A DNA stretch of 64,000 nucleotides. It comes from an uncultured Hyphomicrobiales bacterium (GTDB lineage: Bacteria; Pseudomonadota; Alphaproteobacteria; Rhizobiales; Rhizobiaceae). The number at the start of each line of letters is the position of its first letter. Position 1 is the stretch's first letter. The DNA lies in NCBI GenBank assembly GCA_943908365.1, contig CALTTH010000001.1, forward strand, positions 1-64,000, given 5' to 3'. Made by a program: the position numbers and the translations under genes. Shown here in pieces: positions 62,406 to 64,000 of the stretch. The notes below the pieces were generated by a model. The model did not search any database. It was not told the DNA's origin and saw nothing but the letters and a program-made list of their open reading frames with translations.

Positions 62406-63176
62406 ATGCAGACCACCGCCAAAAAAGGCATACGCCCCGCAGCCGTCGTCGTCATCATGATGACTGTCATTCTCACTGGCCTGTTGCTGGCGCTTGGCAC
62501 ATGGCAGGTAAAGCGGCTGTTCTGGAAGCTTGACCTCATTCAGCAGGTCGAGCAGCGGGCCCATGCCGCGCCGGTAGACGCGCCGGCGCCTTCGCAATGG
62601 GCATCGCTGACAAATCCTGCAGATTACGAGTATCGCCGGGTACGCCTGGCAGGGATCTTCCGTCATCAGGATGAGGTGCAGGTTTACACCGTCTCCGACC
62701 TCGGCCCAGGCTACTGGGTGTTGACGCCGCTGCAGCGCGATGATGGATCTTTGGTGATCGTCAATCGCGGCTTCGTGCCGAGCGACAAGCGTGACCCATC
62801 GACTCGTCTGGAAGGCGAATTGCCGACCCGAGTGGAAATCGTCGGTCTCATGAGGGCGCCCGAAACCGGCGGTCTCTTCCTGCGCACGAACGATCCGCAG
62901 AACAATCGCTGGTATTCCCGCAACATTGCGCAGATTGCTGACGCCAAATCGCTCGGCACCGTGGCGCCCTTCTATGTGGATGCCGACGCGACGCCCAATC
63001 CAGGTGGCCTGCCAATCGGTGGTAAGACCATGCTTGTCTTCCCGAACAACCATCTCTCCTATGCCATCACCTGGTACGTCCTGGCCGCGATGACGGTTGC
63101 CGCCGGCTGGTATGTCACACGCAACCTCAATGCGCCGAAGAAAGACGAGGACGAGAGGGCTGGCGAGCCCCAATAA
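62406..63176 (+). CDS. SURF1 family protein
   Basis: Oxidase assembly factor, in bacteria implicated in heme insertion into subunit I. The 256-residue protein has the SURF1 layout: one helix near the N-terminus (about 12-34, ending LALGTWQVKRLFWKLDL), a large periplasmic domain with the characteristic YRRVRLAGIF, PGYWVLTPL and VIVNRGFVPSDKR, and a second helix near the C-terminus after HLSYAITWYVLA. AAGGAAC precedes the ATG at 62406; the longer frame from 62370 starts inside the palindrome. It is probably dedicated to the adjacent Cyo oxidase. Confidence 0.92.
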   Translation: MQTTAKKGIRPAAVVVIMMTVILTGLLLALGTWQVKRLFWKLDLIQQVEQRAHAAPVDAPAPSQWASLTNPADYEYRRVRLAGIFRHQDEVQVYTVSDLGPGYWVLTPLQRDDGSLVIVNRGFVPSDKRDPSTRLEGELPTRVEIVGLMRAPETGGLFLRTNDPQNNRWYSRNIAQIADAKSLGTVAPFYVDADATPNPGGLPIGGKTMLVFPNNHLSYAITWYVLAAMTVAAGWYVTRNLNAPKKDEDERAGEPQ

Positions 63177-63257
63177 AGCGTTTCACCTTTTGCTCCGCGG
63201 TGCTCTATATATCGCCGTTACATAGCGACAATCATGTCGCGTCTTTCGTGGTGAAGC

Positions 63258-64000
63258 ATGGCACGCGCATTTCTGCTCGTTCTCGATTCCTTTGGTGTGG
63301 GCGGCGCGCCTGATGCCGAACATTACGGAGACTTAGGCTCCAACACGCTCGGCCACATCGCCGAGTTCTGTGTCGCTGGCGCGGCGGATAGAGCAGGCCT
63401 GAGATCCGGACCATTGAAACTTCCCAACATGTCGGCGCTTGGCCTTTTGGAGATCGCGACGCTTTCCAGCGGAACCCGCCCGGCCGGCATGCCGCCCCCA
63501 GAACACATTTTCGGTTTGCATGGCTGCGCCAACGAAGTCTCGAAGGGCAAGGATACGCCGTCCGGCCATTGGGAGATTGCCGGAACGCCGGTGCGCTTCG
63601 AGTGGGGTTATTTTCCGACCGAGGGCGATGCCTTCTCGCCTGAGCTTGTCGATGCGATCTGCGAGAAGGGCAATCTTCCGGGCATCCTTGGAAATTGTCA
63701 TGCGTCCGGTACGGACATCATCGCTCGTCTTGGCGAGGAGCATATTCGTACGGGCAAGCCGATCTGCTACACGTCGTCGGACTCGGTCTTCCAGATTGCG
63801 GCGCACGAGATGCATTTCGGGCTGGAGCGGCTGATTGCGCTGTGCGAGGTCGTCCGCAAGATCCTCGATCCACTGAATATCGGCCGCGTCATCGCACGCC
63901 CCTTTATCGGGGAAACTGCGGCGACATTTGCTCGAACGGGCAACCGGCGCGACTTTTCGGTTTTGCCGCCGGAGCCGACGCTTCTCGACCGCCTTGTCGA
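63258..64000 (+). CDS. deoB: Phosphopentomutase, 3' end outside window
   Basis: Interconverts ribose/deoxyribose 1- and 5-phosphates in nucleoside salvage. From the ATG at 63258 an open frame runs 247 codons off the end. It begins MARAFLLVLDSFGVGGAPDA, with the metal-binding aspartate D10 of the alkaline-phosphatase superfamily. The phospho-acceptor threonine motif KGKDTPSGHWE is present, as are CYTSSDSVFQIAAHE and IGRVIARPFIG. The remaining metal ligands lie beyond the edge. It stands 81 bases after SURF1 and is the first hint of a nucleoside catabolism locus. Confidence 0.95.
   Translation, partial: MARAFLLVLDSFGVGGAPDAEHYGDLGSNTLGHIAEFCVAGAADRAGLRSGPLKLPNMSALGLLEIATLSSGTRPAGMPPPEHIFGLHGCANEVSKGKDTPSGHWEIAGTPVRFEWGYFPTEGDAFSPELVDAICEKGNLPGILGNCHASGTDIIARLGEEHIRTGKPICYTSSDSVFQIAAHEMHFGLERLIALCEVVRKILDPLNIGRVIARPFIGETAATFARTGNRRDFSVLPPEPTLLDRLV

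Overview
This window reads as ordinary chromosome of an alphaproteobacterium of the Rhizobiaceae, close to Agrobacterium/Rhizobium. The evidence is the gene content and order: rimP-nusA-ylxR-infB-rbfA-truB-(rpsO)-pnp, a fructose ABC operon frcBCAK with divergent frcR, irr next to fabA-fabB-fabI, TadE-like pilus genes, a cyoABCD-SURF1 operon, and intergenic palindromic elements of a type I recognise from rhizobial genomes. Codon use is GC-rich throughout, and long antisense ORFs lie opposite most highly expressed genes; these are shadows. I see no CRISPR array, prophage, complete insertion sequence, tRNA or rRNA.

Layout. 0-4.4 kb: a cut-off MOSC-domain gene, recR, a lytic transglycosylase, a GNAT acetyltransferase and an MFS_3 exporter. 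4.4-16.2 kb: the transcription/translation block rimP, nusA, ylxR, infB, rbfA, truB, then an interposed LysR regulator, rpsO and pnp, with a probable attenuator leader before rimP and terminators after infB, truB, rpsO and pnp. 16.3-25.3 kb: an RsmC-like methyltransferase, an AEC transporter, a candidate small RNA, adenosine kinase, an SH3-domain periplasmic protein, a 2-hydroxyacid dehydrogenase, the leftward recF-thiF/moeB-GNAT operon and a lipoprotein hydrolase. 25.3-30.5 kb: frcK-frcA-frcC-frcB leftward and frcR rightward. 30.5-37.6 kb: a leftward run of an Ldh-type dehydrogenase, gpmA, dapB, an MsbA-like exporter, glk, mgsA and mepA. 37.8-48.4 kb: yejABEF peptide importer, then a DadA-like oxidase, a glutamine-synthetase-like ligase and a PuuB-like oxidase, probably for amino acid and amine catabolism, then gntK. 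48.4-51.5 kb: a small patchwork with a resolvase remnant, a VOC protein, DUF1275, a secreted protein and a UPF0126/TRIC protein. 51.5-57.8 kb: irr, fabA-fabB-fabI, two TadE-like proteins and an MHS-type transporter. 58-64 kb: cyoABCD, SURF1 and the start of deoB, which runs off the window.

How the parts fit. The first third is core gene expression and RNA turnover. The middle is sugar uptake (Frc), lower glycolysis (glk, gpmA, mgsA) and peptide and amine use (Yej, DadA, PuuA/B-like). The end couples iron sensing (Irr), unsaturated fatty acid synthesis and a quinol oxidase. Nothing here is a clear new system. The points most worth a second look are a 43-residue serine-recombinase remnant near 48.5 kb, a leftward terminator with no gene in front of it near 18.47 kb (candidate sRNA), the rimP leader hairpin, and two tiny coupled ORFs before the glutamine-synthetase-like gene.
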